From assembly GCA_036747295.1 (NCBI GenBank), contig DAIOCN010000002.1, positions 1-64,000 on the forward strand: DNA of 64,000 nucleotides. The letters are read 5' to 3'. Under the pieces are notes generated by a model. That model saw only the letters and a program-made list of their open reading frames with translations, was not told the DNA's origin and did not search any database. Positions 47,908 to 57,330 of this stretch are shown here, piece by piece. The position numbers were made by a program, and so were the translations under genes. Source of the stretch: UBA4736 sp002404015 (GTDB lineage: Bacteria > Chloroflexota > Dormibacteria > Dormibacterales > Dormibacteraceae). The stretch's first letter is position 1. The number at the start of each line of letters is the position of its first letter.

Positions 47908-49866
47908 CTAGATGTCGAGGTTGCGCACTGATTTGGCGTGCGCCTGGATGAACTTCTTGCGGGGCTCCACGTCACTACCCATCAGCTTCTCGAACGTTTC
48001 GTTGACGGCGGCGGCGTCCTCCACGCGGACCTGGAGCAGCGTGCGAGTCTGCGGGTTCATGGTGGTTTCCCAGAGCTGGTCGGCGTTCATCTCGCCGAGG
48101 CCCTTGAAGCGGTTGACCTCGACCTTGCCGCCCATCGCCTTGACCTCGCGATCGCGCTCCTGGTCGTTGTAGACCCACTTCGAGGTCTTGCCCTTCGTCA
48201 GCTTGAACAGCGGCGGCTGGGCCATGTAGACGTGACCCTCGTCCAGCAGCATCGGGAAATAGCGGAAGAAGAAGGTCAGCAGGAGCGTCCTGATGTGACT
48301 GCCGTCGACGTCCGCGTCGGTCATCGTGATGATCCGGTGGTAGCGCAGCTTCTCGTACTCGAAGCGTTCGCCAACCCCGGTTCCGAGAGCGGTTATCAGG
48401 TTGCGGATCTCCTCCGAGGTGAGGACTTTGTCCAGGCGGGCCTTCTCGACGTTCAGGATCTTGCCGCGCAGGGGCAGGATGGCCTGGGTCCGCCGGTCGC
48501 GGCCTGACTTCGCGGTGCCGCCGGCGGAATCGCCCTCGACGATGTAGAGCTCGCACTTGGTGGGGTCGCGCTCGGAGCAGTCGGCAAGCTTGCCGGGGAG
48601 CATCGAGCTCTCCAGCAGGCTCTTGCGCTGGACGAGGTCGCGGGCCTTGCGCGCCGCCTCGCGGGCGCGAGCTGCGGTCAGCGACTTCTCGATGATCCGG
48701 CGAGCCTCGGGCGGGTTCTCGTCCAGATACTGGGCCAGACCGTCGGTGAGGACCGTGGAGACCTGGCCCTGGACTTCGGCGTTGCCGAGCTTGGTCTTGG
48801 TCTGGCCTTCGAACTGGGGCTCCAGCAGCTTCACGCTGACGACCGCGGTCAGACCCTCGCGGACGTCCTCCCCGCTCAGGTTGGGGTCCTGGTCCTTGAG
48901 GATTCCCGCTTTGCGCGCGTAGCGGTTGAGGGCGTTGGTCAGGGCGGCCCGAAAGCCGGTCATATGGGCGCCGCCCTCGGCCGTGTTGATGTTGTTGGCG
49001 AACGAGAGAACGTTCTCGATGAAGCTCTGGTTGTACTGGAGCGCGATCTCGATCTGGGTGTCCTCGACCTGGCGGTCGACGTAGAACGGGGTCAGGTTCA
49101 CGAGGCCCTTGCCGTGGTTCAGGTGCTTCACGAAGGAGACGATGCCGCCCTCGAAGTAGAAGGTATAGGAGTAGCCGAGGTTCTCGTCGTCGAGCACGAT
49201 CTCCAGGGCTTTGTTGAGGAAGGCCATCTCGCGCAGGCGGTTGACGATGGTCTCGCGATCGAAGCTGGTATCCGGGAAGACCTCGGGATCGGGCCAGAAG
49301 CGAACCGTGGTGCCGGTGCGGTCGGTCTTGCCGGTGGCTTTGACCGGCCCCTGGGGAACGCCTCGAACATAGTCCTGCTCGTGGACCTTGCCCTCCCGCT
49401 GGACCGAGACGTGCAGGCGCTCGGAGAGGGCGTTCACGACTGACATGCCGACCCCGTGCAGACCGCCCGAGACCTTGTAACCGCCGCCCCCGAACTTGCC
49501 GCCGGCGTGGAGGACCGTGAGCACGACTTCCAGGGCGGAGCGGCCCTCGCTCTTCATGATCGCGACCGGGATCCCGCGACCGTTGTCGCCGACCGAGCAG
49601 CTGCCGTCCGCGTGCAGGGTGGCCACGATGCGCGTGCAGTAGCCGGCCAGCGCCTCGTCGACCGAGTTGTCTACGATCTCCCAGACCAGGTGGTGGAGGC
49701 CGCGGTTGTCCGTCGACCCGATGTACATGCCGGGTCGCCGACGCACCGGCTCCAGACCCTCGAGAACCTGGATCTGCTCGGCGTTGTAAGCGACATCGGC
49801 ACCGAGAGGGCGGGGACGCGCCGTACGGCCGGCGGGTGGTCGCTCGACTTCGGGGGAAGAGCTCAT
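47908..49866 (-). CDS. gyrB: DNA gyrase subunit B
   Basis: From ATG 49866 the protein has 652 residues: an N-terminal GHKL ATPase (EIVDNSVDEAL, GDNGRGIPV, GGLHGVGMSVVNALS), a transducer domain, and a Toprim domain with EGDSAGGTAKSGRDRRTQ and TDADVDGSHI, ending RFKGLGEMNADQLWETTMNP. The longer TTG start at 49905 lacks family residues. It powers gyrase with GyrA. Confidence 0.97.
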   Translation of the reverse strand: MSSSPEVERPPAGRTARPRPLGADVAYNAEQIQVLEGLEPVRRRPGMYIGSTDNRGLHHLVWEIVDNSVDEALAGYCTRIVATLHADGSCSVGDNGRGIPVAIMKSEGRSALEVVLTVLHAGGKFGGGGYKVSGGLHGVGMSVVNALSERLHVSVQREGKVHEQDYVRGVPQGPVKATGKTDRTGTTVRFWPDPEVFPDTSFDRETIVNRLREMAFLNKALEIVLDDENLGYSYTFYFEGGIVSFVKHLNHGKGLVNLTPFYVDRQVEDTQIEIALQYNQSFIENVLSFANNINTAEGGAHMTGFRAALTNALNRYARKAGILKDQDPNLSGEDVREGLTAVVSVKLLEPQFEGQTKTKLGNAEVQGQVSTVLTDGLAQYLDENPPEARRIIEKSLTAARAREAARKARDLVQRKSLLESSMLPGKLADCSERDPTKCELYIVEGDSAGGTAKSGRDRRTQAILPLRGKILNVEKARLDKVLTSEEIRNLITALGTGVGERFEYEKLRYHRIITMTDADVDGSHIRTLLLTFFFRYFPMLLDEGHVYMAQPPLFKLTKGKTSKWVYNDQERDREVKAMGGKVEVNRFKGLGEMNADQLWETTMNPQTRTLLQVRVEDAAAVNETFEKLMGSDVEPRKKFIQAHAKSVRNLDI

Positions 49867-49989
49867 CCCGAGATCTGCCCTCCCAGTGGAGAAGGACTTG
49901 TGCAAGACGACTGGGGCAGGGAACGGATGACCCTATTTTACCCTATTCGCACCCTTGACCGATCGCGCGCGCATGTACGCGCGCGGGCG

Positions 49990-51438
49990 CTAGGCTTCCT
50001 GGGGCGGGTTCCAGCGCAACTTGGGGTGGCGCGCCGCGGCCACCTCGTCGAGGCGCCCGATGGGTAGGCTGCGGGGCTCTTCGTGAAGCTCATCCGGGGC
50101 ATCTTTAGCCAGGCGGACGATTTCCGCAAGAGCGTCTGTAAAGGCGTCGAGCGTCGCCTTGCTCTCGGTCTCGGTCGGCTCGACCATGACCGCCTCCGGA
50201 ACGATCAGCGGGAAGTAGATGGTGGGCGCGTAGTAGCCCCGCTCGAGCAGGCCCTTGGCGACGTCCAGGGCTTTGATGCCGTGGGGGGCGAGGTTGCGGG
50301 CGGAGGCGACGAACTCGTGCATACAGGGGCCGGCGTGAGGCAGGTCGAGGACGCCCTCCACCCGTTTGCGGACGTAGTTGGCCGCCAGCACCGCGTCCTC
50401 GGAGGCCTGGGTCAGGCCATCGGCGCCCATCGCGAGGATGTACGTGTAGGCGCGAACCAGCATCCCGAAGTTGCCGTAGAAGCTGCGCACCCGGCCGATC
50501 GATTGCGGGCGTTCGAAGTCGAGGCGAAAGGCTCCGTTGCTTTTCTCGATCGTGGGCCGCGGCAAGAACGGCTCCAGGTCCTCCTTGACGCCGACCGGTC
50601 CAGCCCCCGGCCCGCCACCGCCGTGCGGCGTGGTGAACGTCTTGTGGAGGTTCATGTGGACGGCGTCGAAGCCCATGTCGCCTGGACGGCAGATCCCCAT
50701 GAAGGCGTTCAGGTTGGCGCCGTCGTAGTAGAGCTTGCCACCCACGGCGTGGACCATCTCGGCCATCTCGAGAATCTCGCGCTCGAACAACCCCAGGGTG
50801 TTGGGATTCGTCAGCATCAGAGCCGCAACCCGTTCGGAGAGCTTGGACTCGAGGTCGGCGACGTCCACCCGGCCGTCCGCGCCAGAACGGACCTCGACCA
50901 CCTTGAAGCCGCAGAGCGCGGCGCTGGCGGGGTTGGTGCCATGAGCCGAGTCGGGCACTATCACCTCGCTGCGGTCCTCTCCGCGCGACTGGTGGTAGGC
51001 CTGGATCATCCGGAGCGCCGTCCACTCGCCGTGGGCTCCGGCCGCGGGTTGGAGGGTCACGCGGTCGACCCCGACGACCTGGCAGAGCGCCTGCTCGAGC
51101 CGCCACATCAGCTCCAGGGCGCCCTGCACGCTGTCCTCGTCCTGGTAGGGATGTATCGCCGCGAAGCCAGGCAGTGCGGAGGCCACCTCGTTGGCGACCG
51201 GGTTGTACTTCATGGTGCAGCTGCCGAGCGGGTAGAAGTTCTCGCTGATCGAGTAGTTGAGTGAGGCCAGGCGGCTGTAATGGCGCATTATCTCGGGCTC
51301 GCTGAGGCGCGGCAGCCCGGGCTCGCTCCGGCGCCGCTGGTCGGCCGGCAGAGAAGCCTGGACCTTGACCCCCGGCTCGGGAAGCCGGGGCGCTGCCAGC
51401 TCAGCGCGGCTCTTCTCGAAGCTCAGCGGCTCGGTCAC
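49990..51438 (-). CDS. gcvPB: Glycine dehydrogenase (decarboxylating) subunit 2
   Basis: The 482-residue protein from GTG 51438 overlaps the gcvPA stop (GTGA). The PLP Lys lies in HMNLHKTFTTPHGGGGPGAGPVG; other P-protein motifs are YPLGSCTMKYNP, AHGEWTALRMI and DSAHGTNPASAALCG. With subunit 1 it decarboxylates glycine and loads the aminomethyl group on GcvH. The two-gene P-protein is typical of Gram-positives and archaea. Confidence 0.96.
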   Translation of the reverse strand: MTEPLSFEKSRAELAAPRLPEPGVKVQASLPADQRRRSEPGLPRLSEPEIMRHYSRLASLNYSISENFYPLGSCTMKYNPVANEVASALPGFAAIHPYQDEDSVQGALELMWRLEQALCQVVGVDRVTLQPAAGAHGEWTALRMIQAYHQSRGEDRSEVIVPDSAHGTNPASAALCGFKVVEVRSGADGRVDVADLESKLSERVAALMLTNPNTLGLFEREILEMAEMVHAVGGKLYYDGANLNAFMGICRPGDMGFDAVHMNLHKTFTTPHGGGGPGAGPVGVKEDLEPFLPRPTIEKSNGAFRLDFERPQSIGRVRSFYGNFGMLVRAYTYILAMGADGLTQASEDAVLAANYVRKRVEGVLDLPHAGPCMHEFVASARNLAPHGIKALDVAKGLLERGYYAPTIYFPLIVPEAVMVEPTETESKATLDAFTDALAEIVRLAKDAPDELHEEPRSLPIGRLDEVAAARHPKLRWNPPQEA

Positions 51439-52724
51439 CGCAACGCCTCCACAAGCTGCTGGAGCGCCCGGGCATCGTTGAGCTCCGTGCAACAGAAGAC
51501 GATCACGTCGTCGAGGTCCGGATACCACCGGCCGGCCGGGAGGCCGCCCAGGATGCCCGCGTCCTCCAGTTTTCCAAGCGTTTGTAAAACGTTTTTCACC
51601 CGTACGGGGAACTCGTTCAGAAAGGGCTGCTCAGGAAAGGCAGCCTCGACATCGGGGAGCCCGGCTAAAGCCTCGGCCAGCCAGTGGGCGCGCTGGAAGC
51701 TCACATCCGCGACCTGGCGCAGGCCGTCCGGGCCCATATACGTCAGGTAGACGCTGGCGGCCAGGGCGCACAACGAGTGGTTGGTGCAGATGTTCGAGGT
51801 CGCCTTCTCGCGCCGGATGTGCTGCTCGCGCGCCGTCAGTGTGAGCACGAAGCCGCGCCGGCCCCGGTTGTCGTGGGCTTCCCCGACCAGCCGGCCCGGG
51901 AGGCGACGGGTGAGCTCCTTGCGGCAAGCGATGAAGCCGAGGTGCGGGCCCCCGTAGCTGGGCGCCAGGCCGAGCTGCTGACCCTCGCCGACAGCAATGT
52001 CGGCGTCGTACTCGCCCGGCGGCGCCAGGAGTGCCAGGCTGATCGGGTCGACGCAGGCGATGGCTAGGGCGCCGGCGCCGTGGGCTCTTTCCGTCAGCCC
52101 GCGGGCGTCTTCCAGCAGACCCAGGAAATTGGGCTGCTGGAAGATGATGGCCGCGGTCTCCGGTCCCGGAGAGTCGCCTTCGCGGACCTTGAAGCCCCGG
52201 CCGCCGGCGTAGCAGCGGAGGACGTCGAGGTACTCCGGGTGCAGATAGGGCGCGACCAGCACCTCGTGGCGATCGGTGTGTACGACCGCCATCATGGCGG
52301 CCTCGGCGACGGCGGTCGCCCCGTCGTACAGGGAGGCGTTCGACACCTCCATGGCGGTCAGCTCGGCGATCAGGGTCTGGAATTCGAAGATCGCCTGGAG
52401 GGTGCCCTGGCTGGCCTCCGGCTGGTAGGGGGTGTAGGCAGTGTAGAACTCGGGCTTCGAGGTGACCGCGGCCACCGCGGCCGGGATGAAGCGGTGGTAG
52501 ACGCCGCCGCCCCGAAAGCAAAGCCGGTCGTCGTAGATCCGGTTGCGGGCCGCCAGGCGGCGGATCTCGGCCATGGTCTCCATCTCGGAGAGGCCGGCCG
52601 CCAGGTCGAGGTCGGCCAGCCGCAGCTGGGCGGGGATGTCGACCAGCAGGGCCTCCATCGAATCCGCGCCGAGGGCGGACAGCATCTCCCGCCGGTCAGC
52701 CGGCGAATGGACCAGGTAGGGCAC
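51435..52724 (-). CDS. gcvPA: Glycine dehydrogenase (decarboxylating) subunit 1
   Basis: The 429-residue protein starts at GTG 52724, immediately after the gcvH stop. Motifs are YTPYQPEASQGTLQAIFEFQTLIAELTAMEVSNASLYDGATAVAEA split over residues 105-150, and GEGQQLGLAPSYGGPHLGF. It partners gcvPB. A TGTAAAACGTTTTTCA parS-like site lies inside its 3' part (51583-51598). Confidence 0.96.
   Translation of the reverse strand: MPYLVHSPADRREMLSALGADSMEALLVDIPAQLRLADLDLAAGLSEMETMAEIRRLAARNRIYDDRLCFRGGGVYHRFIPAAVAAVTSKPEFYTAYTPYQPEASQGTLQAIFEFQTLIAELTAMEVSNASLYDGATAVAEAAMMAVVHTDRHEVLVAPYLHPEYLDVLRCYAGGRGFKVREGDSPGPETAAIIFQQPNFLGLLEDARGLTERAHGAGALAIACVDPISLALLAPPGEYDADIAVGEGQQLGLAPSYGGPHLGFIACRKELTRRLPGRLVGEAHDNRGRRGFVLTLTAREQHIRREKATSNICTNHSLCALAASVYLTYMGPDGLRQVADVSFQRAHWLAEALAGLPDVEAAFPEQPFLNEFPVRVKNVLQTLGKLEDAGILGGLPAGRWYPDLDDVIVFCCTELNDARALQQLVEALR
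51583..51598. promoter_or_regulatory. parS-like site 1 (one mismatch), inside gcvPA
   Basis: TGTAAAACGTTTTTCA differs at one base from the palindrome found at the parB stop codon. It lies in coding sequence 7.4 kb from parB, as parS sites often do. Confidence 0.5.
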
Positions 52725-53102
52725 CTAGTGGCTGGCGCCTTCGGTAAGCGCCTTGTAGCCGGCTTCGTCGAGGAGTCCCTCCGAGAGATCGCCGTTCAGC
52801 TTCACCTTGACCAGCCAGCCCTTGCCGAAGGAGTCCGCATTCACCGTCTCGGGGTTGTCGGACAGGCTTTCGTTGATCTCCACGATCGTGCCCGCCACGG
52901 GGGAGTAGAGGTCGGAGGCGGCCTTGACAGACTCGATCACGCCGAACTGGTCTCCCGCCTCGAGGGCCTTGCCGACGCGGGGCAGCTCCAGGAACACCAC
53001 GTCACCCAACTGGGCCTGGGCGTAGTCGGTGATGCCGACAGTCGCCACGTCACCATCGACAGAGACCCACTCGTGGGTCTCCGTGTAGTAGCGCTCAGCC
53101 AA
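52725..53102 (-). CDS. gcvH: Glycine cleavage system H protein
   Basis: This 125-residue lipoyl protein starts at TTG 53102 with AAAGGGGGAAA upstream. The lipoyl Lys is in FGVIESVKAASDLYSPVAG. It carries the aminomethyl group from GcvP to GcvT. It lies between gcvT and gcvPA in the operon. Confidence 0.97.
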   Translation of the reverse strand: MAERYYTETHEWVSVDGDVATVGITDYAQAQLGDVVFLELPRVGKALEAGDQFGVIESVKAASDLYSPVAGTIVEINESLSDNPETVNADSFGKGWLVKVKLNGDLSEGLLDEAGYKALTEGASH

Positions 53103-53114
53103 TGCTTTCCCCCT

Positions 53115-54215
53115 TTATGCGCGGGCAGCAGCCGGGTTGACCGAGCCCCGGTAGAAAGGTAGCTCGCTGACCCGGGCCGCGCCCGGTCCGCCTCGGAGCT
53201 CGACGCCCAACCGAGTGCCCACGAACGCCGCCTCAGCCTCCACCATCGCCATTCCGATTCCCCGGTTCAACCAGAACGAGTAGGTCCCGCTGGTGACCGT
53301 ACCAACCTGGCGTTGGCCGTCGGAGACAGCGGCGCCGTGGCGGGGAATGGTCTTCTCCGCGCCCTCCAGGCCGGCGATCACCCGGTGGGGACCCTCTGCC
53401 TTGAGGCGCTGGAGCGCCTCACGGCCTGTGAATTCGCCCTTCTGGAGCTTCACAGTCCAGCCCAGACCGGCCTCGTAAGGGTTGGTGTCGTCGTCCATGT
53501 CGTTGCCGTAGAGGCGTAGCCCGGCTTCTAGGCGGCAAACGTCGCGGGCCGCCAGCCCGCAGGGGGTCGCCCCTGCCTCCAGGATCGCGTCCCAAACGCC
53601 GGCCACCGCCTCCGAGGGGACGAAGAGCTCGAAGCCGTCCTCACCCGTGTATCCGGTGCGGGAGATCAGCGAGGGCACTCCCGCAACCTCGCCCCGGGCG
53701 GATCCGAAGTAGGGGATGGCGTCCAAATCGACTCCTGTCGCGGGCAGGATCGCGGCGGCCTTCGGACCCTGGAGCGCGATCAGGCTCAGATCATCGCTGC
53801 GGTCGATCAGCTCGACGCCGGGGGGAGCGTGGTCGCGCATCCAGGTCATATCCTTCTCCCGATTGGAGGCATTGATCACCGCAGACCAGCGTGGCTCGCC
53901 GTCGCGCCGGTAGACGACCAGGTCATCGATGATCCCACCGTCCTCTCGGCAGAGCAGGTTGTACTGGGCGCGCATCGGCTGTAGCCGGGATAGGTCGTTG
54001 CTGACGAGGCCCTGAAGAAAGTCGGCCGTCGCCTGGCCGGTGAATTCGACGCGGCCCATGTGGCTGACATCGAACAGCCCTGCCGCGGTGCGAACCGCGT
54101 TGTGCTCATTGCGCACGTTCGTGTATTGCTGGGGCATCTCCCAACCGGCGAAGTCGACGATCTTGCCGCCGGCCGCAAGGTGGCGCTCGAAAAGCGGGGT
54201 GCGCCTAGGCGCCAC
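53115..54215 (-). CDS. gcvT: Glycine cleavage system T protein (aminomethyltransferase)
   Basis: This 366-residue protein starts at GTG 54215, overlapping the upstream sigma-like gene by 11 nt. Motifs include VDFAGWEMPQQY, FDVSHMGRVEF with the catalytic Asp, SRTGYTGEDGFELF and GYSFW-like SGTYSFWLNRGIGMA. It transfers the methylene group to tetrahydrofolate and releases ammonia. No glycine riboswitch is visible upstream, because the region is coding. Confidence 0.96.
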   Translation of the reverse strand: MAPRRTPLFERHLAAGGKIVDFAGWEMPQQYTNVRNEHNAVRTAAGLFDVSHMGRVEFTGQATADFLQGLVSNDLSRLQPMRAQYNLLCREDGGIIDDLVVYRRDGEPRWSAVINASNREKDMTWMRDHAPPGVELIDRSDDLSLIALQGPKAAAILPATGVDLDAIPYFGSARGEVAGVPSLISRTGYTGEDGFELFVPSEAVAGVWDAILEAGATPCGLAARDVCRLEAGLRLYGNDMDDDTNPYEAGLGWTVKLQKGEFTGREALQRLKAEGPHRVIAGLEGAEKTIPRHGAAVSDGQRQVGTVTSGTYSFWLNRGIGMAMVEAEAAFVGTRLGVELRGGPGAARVSELPFYRGSVNPAAARA

Positions 54216-54873
54216 CCTGGCCCTCCTCGTCCGCGGTCTCGTCCGCCTCCTGGAACAGGACTCGCTCCGGATCCAGGTACTGGATCAGCTCCTCGTCATG
54301 CCGGCGCCGCGCTTCCTCCACCATCTCGCCGATCTGCCGGGCTCGCTCCACGGACCACTCCAGCTTGAGGGCCAGCTCCTGGTGGGTCGCCCTCCGGCCC
54401 ATGTCGCGGCCGACCGCGATCTCCGCGCGCTCGTACTCCTCGGCCGTCGTCACCAGCATCGCCTGGTCGCGATCGATGGCCTGCTCGGCGGCGATGGCAG
54501 CCTCCAGGTACAGGCCGACCTGCTGCCGGGCGAACAATCCGAAGTCCGTCTGCGGACTGCCGGCGAAGTGGTTGATGGCGGCCATCAGGCCGATCGAGCC
54601 TTCCTGGAAGAGGTCGGCCGGGGGCAGGCCCTCGCCGACACGCTTCAACGCCTGCTCGACGACCAGGTCGAGATGGGCGCGGCACACGCGTTCCTGGGCC
54701 GAACGATCGCCCTGGCCGGCCGCCTCGAGGAGGCGAGTGAGCTCATCGGAGCCGGGGATCCGAGCGTCGCGGCCCGCCTCAGCCAGCGCCCTCAGCGTCT
54801 CAGCATCGGAGCGCTCTGGGTCTGAGGTTCGGCCCTTGTCCTCCGGCTCCCGCTGCTGGGGTCGGGATGCCAT
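54205..54873 (-). CDS. Sigma-70-like protein with degenerate region 2 and no region 4
   Basis: The 222-residue protein starts at ATG 54873. Residues 42-105 resemble sigma region 2 (AQERVCRAHLDLVVEQALKRV, LPPADLFQEGSIGLMAAINHF), the core-binding part. The following segment reads FGLFARQQVGLYLEAAIAAEQAI where -10-recognising sigmas have a FSTYAYWWIRQAI-type helix, and a region 3-like helix pair follows (HQELALKLEWSVERARQIG). No -35-binding region 4 is present; the tail is acidic. It may bind RNA polymerase without normal promoter reading. It is translationally coupled to gcvT. Confidence 0.7.
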   Translation of the reverse strand: MASRPQQREPEDKGRTSDPERSDAETLRALAEAGRDARIPGSDELTRLLEAAGQGDRSAQERVCRAHLDLVVEQALKRVGEGLPPADLFQEGSIGLMAAINHFAGSPQTDFGLFARQQVGLYLEAAIAAEQAIDRDQAMLVTTAEEYERAEIAVGRDMGRRATHQELALKLEWSVERARQIGEMVEEARRRHDEELIQYLDPERVLFQEADETADEEGQGGA

Positions 54874-54935
54874 TTAGACCCTAATTGTAGGCGGGCGCTG
54901 CCGATCTTCCGCCGGCTCCGCGGACGGCTCGAGCC

Positions 54936-54947
54936 TATACTCCCGCC
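54936..54947 (+). promoter_or_regulatory. Leaderless -10 box of the NfeD gene
   Basis: TATACT (54936-54941) lies 6 nt before ATG 54948, so the transcript should begin at or next to the start codon. Confidence 0.5.
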
Positions 54948-56255
54948 ATGCCCGGCCCCCGCTACGGGCTGGTTTTCCTGGGCCTGCTCGCCCTTCTGCC
55001 CATGACCGGTTCGGCCGGTGGGTCGGCGCTTGTCGAACGCGCTGATTTGAACGGCGTCATCAACTCCGTGACTGCCACCTACATCGGGTCCGAGGTCAGG
55101 CAGGCTGTGGCGACCCACGCCGATGCCCTGCTCATCGTGATCGATACGCCAGGCGGCGAGTCGCAGGCGATGGACGCGATTACGGAGAAGCTCCTCAGCT
55201 CCCCGGTGCCGGTCATCGCGTTCGTCGCGCCCAGCGGGGCGAGGGCGGCCTCGGCGGGCCTGTTCGTGGCTCAGTCGGCCGACGTCCTGGCGATGGCGCC
55301 GGGCACGAACATCGGGTCCGCGCATCCGATCAACGGCAACGGCACCGATATCGCGGGCGACCTGGGTCGCAAGGTTCTGAACGACGCGGTCGCGCGGGTA
55401 CGCAACCTGGCAACGTTGCACGGTCGCAATGCCGACTGGGCGGAGAGCGCGGTTCGCCAGAGCGTCAACATCGGAGCCGACGAGGCGGTCAGGATCCACG
55501 TCGCCGACCTGGTCGCCAAGGACGTGACGGAACTTCTCTCAACGGTCGACGGCCGGACACTGGCTCGGAGCAGCGGTCCGCTGCCGCTGCACACGGCGGG
55601 CGCCACGGTCGCGGACAGCCCGATGTCTCCGGTGCAGGAGGTGCTGCACCTGCTGATCGATCCCAACGTGGCCTTCCTGCTGATGCTTCTGGCCATTTAC
55701 GGCCTGATCATGGAGGTCACCTCGCCCGGCGCCATCCTGCCCGGGGTCGTCGGTTCGATCAGCGCCATCGTGGCTCTCATCTCTTTCGCGTCGCTGCCGG
55801 TCACCTTCGCCGGGGCACTGCTGGTGATACTGGCGTTCGTCCTCTTTCTGGTCGATGTCAAGGCGCCCACGCACGGGATCCTGACGATGGGGGGCCTGGT
55901 GGCCCTGGTTCTGGGATCGACCCTCCTGATCGACACTGGACCTATCGGCCTCGGTATCGACTGGCGCCTGATCGCGGGCGCCGCCGTGATCAGCGCCGTC
56001 GGCTTCCTCTTCGTCGTCCGCAAGGTGGTCGAGACACGGACACGCCATCTCACATCCGGCGCCGACGCGCTGATGGGCAGCCTGGGCGAGAGCCGGTCGC
56101 CGCTCGACCCCAAAGGCCAGGTTTTCGTGGCTGGGGCGATCTGGCCTGGAATCGCTTCGGGGCGACCGATCCCGGCCGGGGCCACGGTGCGGGTGATCGG
56201 CCGGCGGGAGGGCAGCCTGGAGGTCGAGGCGGAACGCAAGACCGATCGCCGCTAG
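54948..56255 (+). CDS. NfeD-family membrane-bound serine protease (ClpP-class)
   Basis: The protein has 435 residues. A signal peptide or first helix is followed by a ClpP-like domain with the Ser nucleophile in APSGARAASAGLF and Lys near GRKVLNDAVARVR, then about four membrane helices (VAFLLMLLAIYGLIMEV, LPGVVGSISAIVALISF, GALLVILAFVLFLV), and a C-terminal OB-fold NfeD domain (LGESRSPLDPKGQVFVAGAIW). This is the long NfeD1b form, linked to membrane quality control with stomatin-type partners. The partner is not in the window. Confidence 0.9.
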   Translation: MPGPRYGLVFLGLLALLPMTGSAGGSALVERADLNGVINSVTATYIGSEVRQAVATHADALLIVIDTPGGESQAMDAITEKLLSSPVPVIAFVAPSGARAASAGLFVAQSADVLAMAPGTNIGSAHPINGNGTDIAGDLGRKVLNDAVARVRNLATLHGRNADWAESAVRQSVNIGADEAVRIHVADLVAKDVTELLSTVDGRTLARSSGPLPLHTAGATVADSPMSPVQEVLHLLIDPNVAFLLMLLAIYGLIMEVTSPGAILPGVVGSISAIVALISFASLPVTFAGALLVILAFVLFLVDVKAPTHGILTMGGLVALVLGSTLLIDTGPIGLGIDWRLIAGAAVISAVGFLFVVRKVVETRTRHLTSGADALMGSLGESRSPLDPKGQVFVAGAIWPGIASGRPIPAGATVRVIGRREGSLEVEAERKTDRR

Positions 56256-56267
56256 CTTTAGGCGGGC

Positions 56268-57320
56268 ATGGCGATCCTGAGTGGCCTGATCCTGGCGCTG
56301 GCCATCCTCGGCCTGATCATCCTCGCCAACTACGGCGTGGGCCGCCCGCGAGTCGCAGCGCTTGCCCTGGCGGTGGCCGCCATCTTCTGCGCGCTGGTGA
56401 CCCTGGACGGCCTGCTGGACGCCTTTGTTGCCACCACGCCCTTCGGGCGTTCGGACCGCTCCGGGCTGGTCAAGGTGGGGGCTGGGTTCGCGATCACCGG
56501 CTTCGCGGCAGCACTGGCGCTGGTGCCCGGCATTCGCGCCCGGCTGGCTCGCGCCTTGCCCATCGACCCGGACAGCCCGGTCCACGCCGTGGCGTTGGTC
56601 CTAACGCTGCTGCTGTTCGGCACCCAACTCTCCGCCCAGCTGGCGGGCGACCTCCTGGCTCAGCAGGCGACCAGCGGCAGTCCCTTGGGCCCCCTGGACC
56701 TGATCGCGCAGGAGCTGCCATTCCTGGTGGGCGCCTTCTTTGGAGTCGGCCTGTTCATCCGGCGCCCCCTGGTCGGCTCGCTCAGCCGCCTCGGCCTGGT
56801 CAGGCCGGCCTGGTGGCACATTGTCCTGGCGCTTGCCGTGGCCGGGGTCTTCTACGCGTTCAGCAGCGGCGCCGACCTGCTCGGTCAGCGCTTCACGCCC
56901 GACCTCGCCCACCAGGTGAACGCCGCCAATCAGCGCCTGTTCGGGCAGCTGGCGAACCCGGTCGGGATCGCAACCATCGCGCTCGCGGCGGGCATCTGCG
57001 AGGAGGTGTTGTTCAGGGGGGCGCTGGTCCCGAGGCTTGGCATTCTCTGGACGTCGCTGGTGTTCGCAGCGGTCCACACCCAGTACGGCCTCAGCTTCGA
57101 CACCGCGGCTGTGTTCGTCCTGGCCATCGCGCTGGGCTTCCTGCGCCGCTACACCAATACAACGACGACGATTCTCTGCCACGTCGCCTACAACGCCCTG
57201 GTCGGGATCGGCATCGCGGTGGCCTGGTTGGGGCCGGCGCTGGGGCTGGAGGCGGCCCTGATCGTGGTCCTAGTCCCCGTCTTAACAAAGCATGTAGGAA
57301 CTTCACGCGAGACCGTTTAG
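56268..57320 (+). CDS. CPBP-family intramembrane metalloprotease
   Basis: The 350-residue polytopic protein has the CPBP motifs: AAGICEEVLFRGALVPRLG (EExxxR), FAAVHTQYG (FxxxH) and HVAYNALVG (HxxxN/B). Such proteases (Abi/Rce1-like) cleave within membranes or process prenylated or bacteriocin peptides. ATG 56268 is 12 bp after the NfeD stop, so the two are probably co-transcribed. Confidence 0.88.
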   Translation: MAILSGLILALAILGLIILANYGVGRPRVAALALAVAAIFCALVTLDGLLDAFVATTPFGRSDRSGLVKVGAGFAITGFAAALALVPGIRARLARALPIDPDSPVHAVALVLTLLLFGTQLSAQLAGDLLAQQATSGSPLGPLDLIAQELPFLVGAFFGVGLFIRRPLVGSLSRLGLVRPAWWHIVLALAVAGVFYAFSSGADLLGQRFTPDLAHQVNAANQRLFGQLANPVGIATIALAAGICEEVLFRGALVPRLGILWTSLVFAAVHTQYGLSFDTAAVFVLAIALGFLRRYTNTTTTILCHVAYNALVGIGIAVAWLGPALGLEAALIVVLVPVLTKHVGTSRETV

Positions 57321-57330
57321 AATCCCCGCG
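57318..57330 (+). promoter_or_regulatory. Leaderless -10 box of parA
   Basis: TAGAAT (57318-57323) is followed by seven bases and then ATG 57331. This favours 57331 as the start over the internal ATG at 57376 and implies a leaderless parAB mRNA. Confidence 0.5.

Noticed and set aside
54216..54947. Glycine riboswitch upstream of gcvT
   Set aside because: The upstream DNA is coding (sigma-like gene), and no paired aptamer-like pattern was seen.
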